Source: Anthoceros angustus (lineage: Eukaryota > Streptophyta > Anthocerotopsida > Anthocerotales > Anthocerotaceae). Taken from it: 64,000 nt of DNA. This document shows, piece after piece, positions 46,058 to 57,957 of this stretch. The notes beneath the pieces were generated by a model. It was not told the origin of the DNA and searched no databases. It saw only the letters and a program-made list of their open reading frames with translations. The position numbers and the translations under genes are program-made. The stretch is taken from the NCBI GenBank assembly GCA_010909165.1, contig MU008155.1:1736001-1800000 (forward strand), read 5' to 3'. The first letter of the stretch is position 1, and each line of letters opens with the position of its first letter.

Positions 46058-48053
46058 TCATGCCTGCCAGACGTACACTTCCCCACCCCAACTCCCGCCA
46101 ACTATGCATCCCGGTAGAAGAGGGTGGCAAGCAAGCCTGTAGGGAATCCTGGTCATCCAGTGGCTACTGAGGCTGCCCATGGAAGTTCGTGTGACGGCAG
46201 AAAAGACGTCAATTGACTTGGCCTTGTTTCCGATAAACAGTAAGTTATCATTCCACCCCCATATAGCCCTGCAAGATGCCAAGTGTAATACCTGTTAGAC
46301 ACCTGGATTAAACTGTAGTGTGCAACGGTTGCTTAGGGAGCTCCAAACCTACCGGAAAGGTGCTATCCAGCGATTAATCTGATTGTAGTGATAGATCTTC
46401 TTGACTTCGTTGTCTCCATCTTTGTCCCCAGCAAAGGGTTTCCACAGGCGGACGTGATCGTCATAACTGCAATTCCGAGCAAAATCTCTTGTTACAAACG
46501 GAAAATCAGCTTATCAGTAGGGCCAGCTTATTAATATTGTCCTGGCTGCAAATGGAGGTTTCAGTGAGCTGTGTTTACCTGGTGGTGGCAACTTGATGCC
46601 CAGAGGGCGAGAAGTAGGCAGAGTGGACAGATTTGCCATGTGACAGCTCTGCGATGCTCTGGGTGCCCCATTCCTTCAGATTCCTGGCATCCCAAATGGC
46701 AGCTATACCGTCGGCGGAGCTTGTGGTGATGGCATATGGCCTATCCGCGTGAACATCGATAGAATTTATTTTCCTATCATGTAGCTTGTAACTAGAAGCC
46801 AATGCGGGCAGCCTAGCGTCCAAGACCTTGAGTATACCTTCACCCTCGCCAACATAAGCCACAACAGCATCCGACTGCGCTGCAAAAGTGACAGCAGACA
46901 ATTTCTCCTGTGACTGGTAGATTTGTGAAAACTCTGCCTTCTCAACGTCCATGAGAAGTACAAATCCATCGGAACTACTGGTCAGGAGCTGCACAATCAC
47001 GTGATAGAAGAGCCACCCGTCAGTCAGTGACTCCAGTGAATTAATAACACCAAAAAACTGAAAGCAGGCGCAGCAGCCAGAAGAAGACACCACCTTGGTA
47101 TAGTCATTTGGAGAGCTAGCAATCCCAGACACCATATCAGAATGGGGGTGGAAGACATGAACACCTTCCCATTCGACTACACCGGATTCCGTGTCCCAAA
47201 ACCCTACATGACCCGCCTTGTCTCCTGCTGCAACAATCACCCTGCTCCTCAGGTGAAGAAACAAGAGGCTAGACACCCGGTCTGGAACAATCTTGGCCAC
47301 CGCATGCTCGTCCAAATCCAAACTTCGGACCCTTGCTCGCACACGCTCGTCGTTTCTGTAATCGAACCTGGATTTCCATGACTGGTCGGCAAGAGGCTGC
47401 GCTGCCAACTCCTTGTGCAGTACGGCCGGAAAATCCACCGGACGTTCTGAATTCGCTGTCTCTGTCATACGAACAGTCACCATCGGCCGAGGCCCTTGCA
47501 CCACGGCAGTGCAGACCAAGGCCCTCTCATTGCTCCTCTTCGCCAGCTCTGGGGTCTCTGCCTCCAGGCCCTTGCTATACGGGCCAATCCCCTTGGTGCG
47601 CAGCGACCTCCGCAGCACCATGGGCTCCTCCCGAGCCCGCTTCTGCCCTCGCTTGTACCCCTTGGGCGGCCCCCTGCGTTCACCACACCAATGCGGACGT
47701 CAATTCACGGGCCCCGGCAAATTGCCGAGTCCACAAATTCACCATCCCCTTCCCTCCGCTCCGCAACAGAAACCGCTCCTTCACAACAAATTTCAGCACA
47801 AGCAGAAGCAGAGGAAGAAGCCATCAATCCTCCCCTCTCCACAGACTTGGCAATCACAGGCTTCGCAATTACAGAGAGGGGAAGGCAATCAAATCCCCGA
47901 GAGAAACAAAACATGCAAGCAGCCTCACCTCTTGGGAGGAGCTGCAGCCCTGAGCTCGTCCACCACCAGGTCCATCCCGAGCTCCGCCAGCCGCGCGTTG
48001 TTGCGCTCGATGTTCTCCAGCCTCTGCCTCTCGTAATCCGTCAGGGAATCCAT
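46058..48053 (-). CDS. WD40-repeat protein, WDR76-like (5 exons)
   Basis: Exons on the minus strand, 48053-47929, 47673-47094, 46988-46579, 46466-46353 and 46268-46058, join to 479 aa. The N-terminus MDSLTDYERQRLENIERNNA and the basic stretch PPKGYKRGQKRAREEP followed by RRSLRTKG are typical of WDR76. The WD40 propeller then includes VAAGDKAGHVGFWD, HPHSDMVSGIASSPNDY, LTSSSDGFVLLMDVE, SSADGIAAIWDARNLKEWG and DDHVRLWKPF. WDR76 proteins are nuclear, associate with DNA-damage and CRL4-type ubiquitin ligase pathways, and are related to DDB2; that role here is inferred. The 105 bp intron 46989-47093 is a multiple of three with no stop, so retention would insert 35 residues without breaking the frame. 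Confidence 0.88.
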
Positions 48054-49297
48054 CTCCAGCTCAGATCAGCTCCCTCTCCACAGGAAAAACTGGGCCCAGC
48101 GCAAAGCGCAGCAGCCGCAGCTGCAGCTCAGCGAGCCGCCGAGAGCTCAACTTGTTTCAAGCCGCGCTTCCGCCCGATTAATCTTCTCTCTTCTGACACG
48201 GGCGCACAACGACATCCTCGAGCTGGGCTGCTCTGATCAGGCAGGGACACCGGCACTTACTATCATCTGTATGTCATAGAGGCGCCAGGGGCGGAAAGGG
48301 ACAGCGGCATGCCTCCAGCACGGCCCGCAACAGCCCAATCGTCCGTCCTTTCTCCGCTCGCGTACGTGCTCTTCCCGAGCTTCCTCCTATGATGGTCAGA
48401 GCGAGGCAAGGCGAGCAGCCTCCGCAACGCCAAGGCAACCAATCCGCTCGCCCCGGCTGCCCCCAATCATCCAACTCCCAGCAGCAGCAAACGAAGGACA
48501 TCAAATCGGAGGCGGACGCAGGAAGGTAACAGCCTTGCGCGTCGCCCGCATCACGACCGCTTCGCGCATCATAGAATCGAGCGGGCACACACAATTACGT
48601 CATCATTCTCGGGCCCTCGGTGCCCGCTGGAATCGATGATGACGGCTCGACCTGGGCCTGGACCTGGACCTGGACCTGGACCTGGACCTGGACCTGCCTC
48701 TCCCTCTTATTCTCGGCTCGAGCTCGACAACGGGGTGGCCGATCTCGGTAACGCGAGCCTTTCTTTGAGTCGTCTCCACGGCCCGATGTCGATGCCGATG
48801 CCCGTGGGCCGCCCCGGACAGAAACAAATATAAGCTAAACCCTCACAATCGGCTCAAAACCACCAAGGGCAAGGGAGTCCAAGCAGCGGGCTTTTTCGGG
48901 CGCCGTTCCCACGGCCGAATAATGGTCGAGTCTACTTAAAGCAACACACCCCGAAGAATTCGCGAATCTGTTCCGCTTGGCCTTGCTGCTCGCTGCTCCT
49001 GGGCCCTGGCGCCGAAATATAGCAACGTCACGTGGGTCAACAATGTTAAGTAGTTACCCGCAATGTATGTATGTACATATCTGTGTATATGTACCTGCCC
49101 AAACCGGCTGCCGCGCGGGTACCGGGTTGCGTAACCGCGGCCGCTCCGTGCCGCCTACCTTAGCGGGTTGGGCGCCGTGTGCCCTATCCGCTTTGGGGCG
49201 GCTGCGGGACTGCACTGCGGCCGAGTACAGTGTAGCGTTTTGGTAGCGCCGATGCGGTGACGGGTGCACGGCGAGAGTCGCGTGGTTCGACCGGACC
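48054..49297. promoter_or_regulatory. Divergent promoter region, WDR76-like / transporter
   Basis: A 1.24 kb region between two head-to-head genes. It contains the hexanucleotide tract below and a GC-rich stretch next to the transporter start. No TATA box or named element is identified. Confidence 0.35.
48657..48697 (+). repeat. (CCTGGA)n hexanucleotide microsatellite
   Basis: Seven near-perfect CCTGGA units within the shared promoter of two divergent genes. Confidence 0.95.
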
Positions 49298-51513
49298 ATG
49301 GACGGGCTGCGCAAGGCGCTGGCCTTGCCGGAGGCGCGTTCGCAGCAGCTGGCGGCTCTGCTGCGTCGGGAATGGGTGAAGCTGACGCTGGCCGCTCTGG
49401 CCGTGGGAGTGTTACAGCTCACCTCGCGGGGGTTAACCAAGGTGAGTCTCGCGGGGCCGCAATCGTGTTACGGGACGGGATCGTCTCGCCTGATGCGCGA
49501 TGCTCACTTTGTAAGGCTGCGGCAGGCCTTGGCTGCGGCCCAGACCTATGGGGTGGAGAAGGAGAGCTTTCTCGCTTTTTCGTCCTTCACCAACCTGTGC
49601 ACCAGTGTCATCACCACGCTGGCTGCAACCGGCTTGACTGTGGTATTTGCGAGATCTCTTCCTTTTGGTGAAGGCGTTCTCTTGTGTGGTTGGAGCTGGG
49701 GGATGAAATGATTCTGCTGCAGGTCCAGTCCAGGGAATTCGTTCCTGCTGCTCCGATATACTCGTATGTGATTATAGCCATTTCGGGTGCTGTTGCGGCT
49801 GGATTTGAGATGAAGGTGCACAAATCCGGGTGCTGTTTTATGTGTTTCTTTCGTGGCTCACAAAAGTCTGATTTCTGACGCTTCGTCCTTTGTGTCATCA
49901 GCTGGGGCAGCTAAATGTGTCGGTGGATCTTTCATGGCAGTGTTTCATTGTTGTGGCTGTGATGGTACTGCGTTTGATGTTTTTAATGCCCGCATGTGCA
50001 TTGCTTGCCATTTTCATTGGCTCGCTGCTGTGGACGGATAGCCCTGAAATCTTTCGTTGCTTTTTAGATGTGGCAAATGGGGCTGATGAGGGTGATCTAT
50101 TCTTGGAGGAGCTGGCTTATCAGTGCAATTTTTATTTTGGGGTGTATGATTTCTGTCACGCCATGGGTAACCACGTCTTCTCTGCCACGACTGCTTAGTT
50201 GTATTCAATGTTTGCTTCCGATCTTTGCTGACTCTGCGGGGGATGAACTTCCAGGGCACAGTAGGAAATGAGAGCCAGGCTCAGTGGTACCACTCGTTCG
50301 GTGGATTACCCTTGGCGTTGCTATATCTTGGGTGTGTAAGTAGCTCCATGTACAGGACGTACCTGTCCGTTGCAGTTGAGGCTGAGTGTGACTTTTGCCA
50401 GTTTTCTGCCCAGTTTTCAGTCACATTCTTGCGGGCTGCCCGCCCACAGTTTCTCCTGGTTGATATGCTACAGCATGCTCGTGATCAGTGTGCATATCTG
50501 TGGCTGTCACATGGTTGTGGTGTAAATGTATTCCATGGATGCTGTGATTTCAACAGGACTCTCGGCCTCAACCAGACCTTCCAGGAAAAGCTGTTTAGGG
50601 AGTTCAATACGACTGTTTTGGATCAGGTCCTCTTCATCTCACTAATTGCGTCGTCCATCAATCTGACTGGTAATGCTCATTTGCATACAAAGTACAGGTA
50701 CCCTATGTAATGCCGATCATGTTGAGATCCAGACTTGGTGGCTTCCACCGATTCACACCGTGTGCTCTTTTAATTTGTTTTGTTTTGTTGATTCTCCAGA
50801 ACAGCTTTTTTGCTGGAGAGGCATGTTCTTAGCGCCCTGAATTTTTTCTCCACACACCCTTTATCCCTTCTGAGTGTTTTTCTCATTTCCCTTGTAAGTA
50901 TCCAGCCCATCTCGTATGTCTGCTTTGGCTTGAGTGTTCTTGTGCCAAGGGCGTGTGTGTGCATACTCTGGTTTCTCACTACACTGCAAACTCTGTTGCA
51001 GTTTGGAGCTGCGATGGCATTCCTCATGTCATACATGTTACGCCTATGTGGAGCTCTGATATGTGTGATGATTCATCAGGTGCAATTAGTAAACCTTTCA
51101 ATCTAATTCCCTGCCTCCATTCAAGAGTTACAGTCTAATTAAGGATGTTCTTTCCACGATGACTGTAAGCAGACGATGGTGAATCGAATGACCACAGGGG
51201 TAAGGAGCGCAGGCGCTGTCAGCAAAGTCGTGGGACTCTTTGGATCTGTAAGTGCCGTCTGGGGTTTCCACAGAATTGAGGAAGTAGGTGGAAGTTGATG
51301 ACTGATCATCTGTTTTTGAGTGATTTCCAGTTGGTGATGCTTGCAACCACAATCATCACCATGTTCGATATGCAACAGCAGCACAGGCCTTCCGCGGAGG
51401 AATTGCTTGACCCCAGCAAAGAAATTTCCATGGATGATTTTCTTGGCGACGTGGAGTTCAACGAGGATGATCTTCTACTGCACTCGATAGCCGGAGTGCA
51501 TCCGAGTAGGTGA
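49298..51513 (+). CDS. Nucleotide-sugar/PAPS transporter-like membrane protein, UAA (SLC35B-like) family (multi-exon)
   Basis: Exon 1 (49298-49441) gives MDGLRKALALPEARSQQLAA and a hydrophobic helix. Exon 2 starts ~49528 (AAAQTYGVEKESFLAFSSF, then a helix), and exon 3 ~49722 contains EFVPAAPIYSYVIIAISGAV. Later exons include IYSWRSWLISAIFILGCMI (~50095), WYHSFGGLPLALLYLG (~50286) and LGLNQTFQEKLFREFNTTVL (~50563). A final exon at ~51331-51513 starts with LVMLATTIITMF and ends in an acidic cytosolic tail. The FQEKLFREFN block followed by a helix is characteristic of UAA transporters, which carry UDP-sugars or PAPS into the ER or Golgi. The exon joining is incomplete and some segments diverge from the family, so substrate and exact structure are open. 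Confidence 0.6.
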
Positions 51514-51708
51514 ACTTTATGTGGGGGATAACTCGTCGACACTCAAATGCCTTGTTTGGCTGCTATCCTACCACATTGTACAGAGCGTGCGAGGTTTTCT
51601 CGTCCCCACTGTGGATGCAACAGATAATATGATGATCTTCCTTCCACTCACGGCTACGTTAAACACTGCTTTCATAATTATGCGTCACTCTTGGTCCTTC
51701 GAGTATCA

Positions 51709-53662
51709 TTATGCGTCGCTCTTAGTTTTTTGAGTATCATAACTGGCCAAAAGACCAGCAGAAAGCACAACGATTCCTGCTATCCAACCTGAGGAGCTCA
51801 GTCTCTCGTCCAGCCAAACGGATGCGAATGCAGCAGACCACAAGGGCTGGAGAGAGAAATAAACCTGGCACCGAGGTCACGTCAGACTCATCTCCGCTAC
51901 TGTCCTTGCAACAAGACAGAAGACGTTAAGGTTGGCCTACCTGGGCCTCAGAAGCAGGAACAATCTTCTGGCCCGTGGTTTGGGCCACAGCTGCCAGGGT
52001 ACCAGGCACGATTGCAGAGAAGACGATGGCCCCTAGCACGCTCCAGCTCCCCAGACCCTCCCACCCAGGTCCCAGCTCTTGCCCTGCAACAATGGCGATG
52101 TACAGTCAGCCCCAGCCCCTGCCCCTGCAAATATTTAATGCACACTCTGAATCCAAAACGGATGGCTTGTGTTTACGGGGCTACCATCTAACACTGCTCT
52201 GCTAAGATCCAATAGCACCCAGAAGGCGGAGAAGACGGAAGTGACAGCAATCACCTTCCCGGCCAGCTGCACTGCGTTCACTTGACTAGCATGAAAGCCC
52301 AGTCTTACTGTGCCAAGGGCGTAGAAGCCCGCTGCTCCCAGTACAGCCAAATCTCCCACGCTGATGGGCACTCCCGAGCATCCTAAATCACCGCTGCTGC
52401 CAGACAAGACTGCTGGTATAAGGATGGACGAAAGCCAGCAGGGGGCAGTAGAAACGGAGACCCGAGACTCGTCTACCTGCAAAGACTACTAAAGAGCTCG
52501 TCCACAGGTACCTCTCCACGGGATAAGGTGAGGAACGAGACGCCACACAGCGCCATGGTCGCAGCGACCCACATTGTGAGGCTCACTTTTGCTCCAAATG
52601 CAGCAGATAGCACCGGCACGAAGATGGTGATGGACTGGAGCAGAAACGATGCCCTGGTTGCCGTCGTGCTCTCCAACCCCACTGTCTGATCAGAGCTCAT
52701 GAGCCAAAGGAAGCATTAACACAGACCTGAGCACATGCCACTGGCCCACAAATGCGTGCAAAGGAACGTGAACCCACTTGCAATGCAGTGCCCAGGAAGC
52801 TTTCCAGGCCCAATTCCGCAGCAGCTGCCCACTCCATGCCCGCTCCTCCGAGCAGGGACCATTGTGGGACATCAGAGTCTTCAGACTTCGATGGTCCGTA
52901 TGAGCCTGAGGTGGATGTAATACTATCCTCTCCTGATTGCTCCGATGGGAGCAGGAAGAAGACGAACAGCACAGACAAGACTGCACCACAGTATTGCACA
53001 AGCCCGACACCGTGTGAGAGGCAGGAAAACAGTACACTGCACGCGTCCTGACGCATAGCATCCTGGAAAGCACCATACTTGTTACAAACCTTTCCGAGTA
53101 AAGGTAAGTATGCTGGGAGAGGGCGCGACTGGTTGCGCGTAGATGAAGCGCATTGAAGGAGCATAGGTTCCCCACATGATGGGCACCAGGAACAGCAAAA
53201 GACGAGCTTGGAGCTCAATCTTTCCCTGCGCCTTCTTTCTCTTCTCCTCGTCGAGCGAGGCAAGCCCATCATCTTCCGGCCCCGGGCCGAGGAGACTCGC
53301 ACCTGCGGGGCGGGAATCCCCTCTCAGAAAACGCAAAGTCCCCATGCCAGTCCACAGCATCAAAAAGTCACCGCTGTCTTCAAACCTTCGTCGTGCCTTG
53401 TAACAAATTCCAACTCAGAAATACTATCAGGCACATCTTCATTGTCTGCCTGCAATCCCAGTCCCACCACAACCATTCGGGAAGGCGGAGGAAATCTTGA
53501 ACGCTGGAGCTGCTTCCTTATCACAAGCCCTCTCGGCTTCTGGGCAGGCGCACAGGTGAACGGGCCCATTGTACAGGGATGCAACAAGCCCTGCCACCCG
53601 GCGACTATGGACAGCCCGCATACAGAAGGGCCCATGGCGCGGCAACAGCCTACCATGGTCAT
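51709..53662 (-). CDS. EamA/DMT-family transporter, probably plastid-targeted (multi-exon)
   Basis: Minus-strand exons give an Arg/Ser-rich N-terminus without strong hydrophobic signal (start at 53662, or 53806 if the longer frame is used), consistent with a plastid transit peptide. Then come KIELQARLLLFLVPIMWGTY (~53215), LSVLFVFFLLP (~52990), LGLESFLGTALQ (~52800), TRASFLLQSITIFVPVLSA (~52650), VGDLAVLGAAGFYALGTVRL (~52350), WSVLGAIVFSAIVPGTLAA (~52050) and VYFSLQPLWSAAFASVWLDE (~51860), with the stop at 51709. The repeated GTALQ...A.R.SFL.Q...F and Q-P-L/W-S motifs place it in the ten-helix EamA drug/metabolite transporters. I cannot assign a substrate. Exon borders are approximate. Confidence 0.75.
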
Positions 53663-53806
53663 CACACCCAACTCCGTCTCAACATCATTCCATCTTCCGG
53701 ATCTCAGGAGGTCGCTGCTACCTTGCGCTTTCTGTGCGCCCAATTTAAAAGGACTGTCGAAAATATGAACTTTCCACCAAGCATGACGTAGGCAGTCTAT
53801 GTACAT

Positions 53807-54442
53807 CTCCTATGCATTCAGAGTCGATAGTCCAAACAAGCAACAAACAGCCACAACGCATCCCTAGCTAGCTTCTTTCCTAGTCTTTCCTTCTACGTTT
53901 GGCAAAAATAGTCTGAGTTAAAAAATAACTATAATATCATAAATAATATAATAAATTAAGTTATAAGCTGATCTTCATGTTTTGTGTCGGTAACTGTTTT
54001 CAAGCTCTGACCGAGAATTTATCTACCTTGTGGTCCTCTTAGGACATGGAGGACTAGTGTTTTGGATAGAGCTTACGGGTAATTCTCTAGCCAGCCTTTT
54101 CTATGTTCTAGTGCTCATTGTCTGCGCGCTGGGCCCTGAAGGGCGTGGTTTGTTTCTGGGCTCCTAGTTTGGGGTGTGCAAAATGTTGCATTGGTGGCAC
54201 GTAGGCAGTTTTACCTCTAGTCTATATTGCTTCTAGAGAAGGGTTTTCTTCTTCGCTCATTTAATACACCAACTATTGTTTGCAATAAAGCCTCTATTTT
54301 GCAATCCTATCTTACTTCCTAGTATGTTTAATATTTTCTTTTAATAATAGGATTTTTATCAAATAGAATTTACATGATTAGATTAACAAATATTTATATA
54401 CGTATAATCATGATAACTAGTATTCTTATATCATAATTTACA
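53807..54442. other. AT-rich intergenic DNA
   Basis: No gene or repeat is seen. AT content rises strongly from 53900, marking the boundary of a compact gene cluster. Confidence 0.45.
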
Positions 54443-54940
54443 TTAAAATATTTTCTCAAATCTCTTCTCTTCATTTTGGCCATAGTCTAGATCAAGACTC
54501 TCTTTATCTGTAGTCACTGTATATTTTATTATACATCCGCTTAATTCATAACTTGCACCAAAAGCATGCCCACATTCTATGAATATATGTGTTTTGATTT
54601 CTTGTAGACATTCAAGACACTCCTCTTGAAGTAAATCATGTTCACAGCAACCTTCACCAATGGCCTGCATGTGTACATCTATATCTGTTGCAACATCTTC
54701 GGAGGCTATAAGACAGTTGCTAGGAGTTTGGACTGTAGTGTTTGTAGCTAGATTATCAATAAGCTTTATAACAGCATTGTCATATATATTTGGGCCTTCA
54801 AAACGAAGACAACTTTTGCCCTCATAAGGAAATTGAGGCAATCCACGTATACATATCTTCGGACCCAATATTGTTACAATAAAAATTAACCTAATGTAAG
54901 AAATTAAAAGAAATAATCTAATGTCTTCCATGATTTTCAC
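54443..54940 (-). CDS. Ginkbilobin-like secreted cysteine-rich protein (single DUF26/Gnk2 domain)
   Basis: A 165-codon single-exon frame. The N-terminus (LFLLISYIRLIFIVTIL) is a signal peptide. The mature part carries the DUF26 signature C-x8-C-x2-C (CEHDLLQEECLEC) followed by CGHAFGASYELSGCIIKYT, where the family forms its remaining disulphides. Single-domain members, like Ginkgo ginkbilobin-2, are apoplastic and can bind mannose with antifungal activity; DUF26 also forms the ectodomain of CRK receptors in vascular plants. There is no kinase or second domain here. AT-rich codon use differs from the neighbouring genes. The first conserved Cys region of the domain lies around SCLRFEGPNIYDNAVIKL. 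It could be a recent single-copy insertion or a pseudogene still open. Confidence 0.7.
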   Translation of the reverse strand: MKIMEDIRLFLLISYIRLIFIVTILGPKICIRGLPQFPYEGKSCLRFEGPNIYDNAVIKLIDNLATNTTVQTPSNCLIASEDVATDIDVHMQAIGEGCCEHDLLQEECLECLQEIKTHIFIECGHAFGASYELSGCIIKYTVTTDKESLDLDYGQNEEKRFEKIF

Positions 54941-56259
54941 ATGGAAAATGTGAAAACGATGACATGAGTTTAATTTTTTTTATAGCTGATAATAAAATAA
55001 AAGTACAAAGGAATAAAATTGTTCACCAATATAGAAATTAAAAAAACTTTCAAAGAAGAATCATGTTACATTAAAATATTTAATAGTATACTAAAGAATA
55101 TCAATTCTACCTTCAATGTATGGCATGCATATATCTATACTAATCCATGGTTGAATAGACCACAACACATGTGGAACCAAGAATCTGGGTTCGGAGGCGA
55201 ATTCAACAAAATCCATGAACGAACCATCTTAAGTAAGTACACACAGATACGACCTAACTAAAGCAATATGTGCAGATAAATTGTAATAGAAAACTAAATT
55301 TTTTGTAATAAATGCTCTGAAGTTTGAAACATGGTTCAATTACTAGCGTTCTTCAACTTGACCATGACCAAAATGAGGTGAATGAGGTGTGGGAGAACCA
55401 ACTTTGTTCCTCTGAAGGCAAAAGTAAAAATAAGATCGGCAAACTCTTGCTAATCACATTCCCTTCCTTAGATTCAAATGAAACTATGATAAAAGTTGCA
55501 GGAGCTGAGTGGTTTTATTTTCTTTATCTAGTTCTAGGAGAATAATAATAATTCATCTAAAAATGGTGAAAATTTACATGGGCCTTATGGGGACAACATA
55601 ATCTGGGAGCGTGCTCACCACGGACATCTAGTGGGCCAAGTGGCTTGGGCAATTGTTTTTCAACTTCACAAATAAGGGACCAAAAGGTAGACAAGTTTGG
55701 CCGTCCAAAATGCAGTTGGTAGCGAAAAGATGGTTTATGGTTTTGCAGCACCTTGGAGGCTGCATCCTATGCTACGGAAGTCACCTGGAAAGTCTAGACC
55801 TTCTCTATCAGGAAGTGGCAAACAGTCGCCGGCTGCGCTTGCGTCGAGCCAAGCACAAGCGCCTCGACCTTGTCGTCTTTATGCTACCAAGGAGTTTTGC
55901 ACTAAGATCTACTCAAAGGCATCGTGGATAGATTTCTTGATGAGGAAAGCGTCATTTCCAATGCTGGTTGTGGAGGTAATTATCACCATCTACCAAGCTT
56001 TGCCAACGTTAATGCTGTTCGCTGGACGTTGGCTGTCGTATCGACATCTGCCAACAGCTCTATCCTTCATAGCCGCCCTCCAGAAAAGGTTTCATTTTCT
56101 CCCCTGCTTCTTCCCCTTCCTGGCGTACCTCGACGGAGGAAGTCTTGGCTGGTTGTCAAGAGGAGGTGAAAATGCATCTGTTTGCTGGCACAATTTTTTG
56201 AAGGACCCGTACGTATCCTTGGAGCTGATCAGCAGTAGTCTCTTGGCGGCTGCACACAA
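54941..56259. other. Intergenic, one unassigned coding-like stretch
   Basis: AT-rich to 55560, then mixed. Plus-strand frames at 55653-55931 and 55924-56169 have coding-like composition (RLRRAKHKRLDLVVFMLPRS; CGGNYHHLPSFANVNAVRW) but match nothing I know. They could be 5' UTR or upstream exons of the BTB gene or a relic. Confidence 0.4.
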
Positions 56260-57957
56260 ATGGATCGGCGGACCACTGGGAACAAGCCGCCAGAACCTAA
56301 GGCTCCATCGCATCAGTTACTTCCCGCTGGATCAAGCTGTGACAACTTCGAATTCGCCAGGTTTCATCCACGCTTCTCAGATAGAACTCTGAGAGTTATC
56401 ATATCTCCAGGGACTAGTCTCCAAAATCGTGGTGACAGCGGTATGATGTTCCATACTTCAACCGACATACTTGATTTCTTCAGAAATATTTCAGATGCTG
56501 ATGCTGCTGGCTGCAGTTGCAGTGGCAGTTTGTTGGACGTATCTCACGTTAGCGCTCGGGTGGTCTGACTTGACAGAGGGTCAGGACCACCTGGAGGAGG
56601 AGATCTTGCAGTTGCCCGTGAACTCTGCAATTCTGGCAAATCAGTCCCAATACTTTCTGACACTTTTCGGAGGCTATGGATTCCAGGAGTCCGACTCGAA
56701 AATAGTTGACATTCACATCAAAGCTGGAGGTAGCAACGCCCGCAGTCCATGTGATGCAACTGTGCCCTGCCAAAGCTGACGTTCCAGTCTCCGAGTTCCA
56801 ACCCTCTGTGCTGTGATTGGATTGCCTTGCCTGCAGAGAGGAAGCTGTTTTTGCGGCTGCTAGACTTCGTGTACAGCAGAAAAGATGCGGCAGCCAGCAG
56901 CGTGGAGGAGTCGATCGGCCTTTGGCTTCTCGCCGAGCAATTCCTCGTCCAAAATCTGTCACGGGCCTGCTTACAGAAGCTGCAAACCGCAAGCCTGGAG
57001 TTTGGCCACGCGGTTCAAATCATAGAGGGGGCGGAGACAGCGCGGAGATCTCCCGAGCTCCGCTCTCTGGTGGAAATGTGCACCTGCATTCTCATCCGGC
57101 GCTTCAAGAACCTCAGCTTCGCCAACTCCCGGCACCACAGCGACAAGGAGGTGCTGAAGGACCTCAAGAGCCTGCCCCAATCCGCGCTGGAAGCTCTACT
57201 ACGCAGCGATGAGCTCCCGGTGGAAAGGGAGGAGACAGCGTTCTACGCTCTGATTCTATGGGTGAGGGAAAACGCGGGAGAAGACGAAGAGAGCCGCGTG
57301 CGGGCCATGGACAAGCTGGCTCCCTTCATCAGGTTTCCCTTCATGAAGGCGGACGTCCTGAGCGGGCTCATCGAGCACCCGGAGCTGTCCAGCCCCGAGT
57401 GCCAGAAGCTGGTGATAGAAGGCCTCAGATTCAGGACCGCGTCCCTGGACATGAAGCAGCGGTTCCGGCAGCCTCTGCTGCAGCACAGGAGGTTCAAGGA
57501 GCGGACCGGATACCCCAGGCCCGTGCAGGCCATGTGTCTGGAGCAGCCCCAGCCCGCAGCTTCCGTAAGGTTCAGCGCCACCTTGGACGAGCTGGAAAAG
57601 TGCACAGATTCCGGCACCTCCCTAAGCTACGAGTCCTTCCGACTCTCCGGCATCGGCTTCGCGTTTCGGATCCGGCAGGTGGCCAAGAACCTGAGAGTGG
57701 CGCTTGATCTGGCCATGTGCTCCGCTCCGCCTTCCGGCAGACCTGTGGCGGCAGAGCTGGACGTCTTCCTTTGGTCCCAGCAGCAGGCTGCGTATGTCCA
57801 CAGGTTTCATGCCAGGCACACGTTCCATCAGGACAGTCACCTGGTGAGATGTGGTGACCTGTTCGGCCTAGACTTCAAGGACCTGGCTGCTGACAGAAAT
57901 CACTGGCTCAGCCATGGCCAGATTTTCCTCAGTGCAGACATAGCTCTGCGAACATAA
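56260..57957 (+). CDS. BTB/POZ-BACK protein, POB1/LRB-like CUL3 adaptor (3 exons)
   Basis: Exons 56260-56559, 56585-56729 and 56837-57957 keep frame and give 521 aa; the introns are only 25 and 107 bp, the first unusually short. FEFARFHPRFSDRTLRVII in exon 1 is the POB1/LRB N-terminal signature. The BTB fold spans residues ~105-190 (SAILANQSQYFLTLFGGYGF, LLDFVYSRK). BACK follows with SLPQSALEALLRSDELPV, ETAFYALILWVREN and APFIRFPFMKADVLSGL, then a C-terminal MATH-like/galectin-like region as in LRB proteins. Arabidopsis LRBs are CUL3 adaptors that degrade phytochromes with PIF3; POB1 targets defence regulators. That the target is the same here is inference. The 25 bp exon 1-2 gap may mean the junction is wrong or that the region is translated through. 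Confidence 0.82.
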
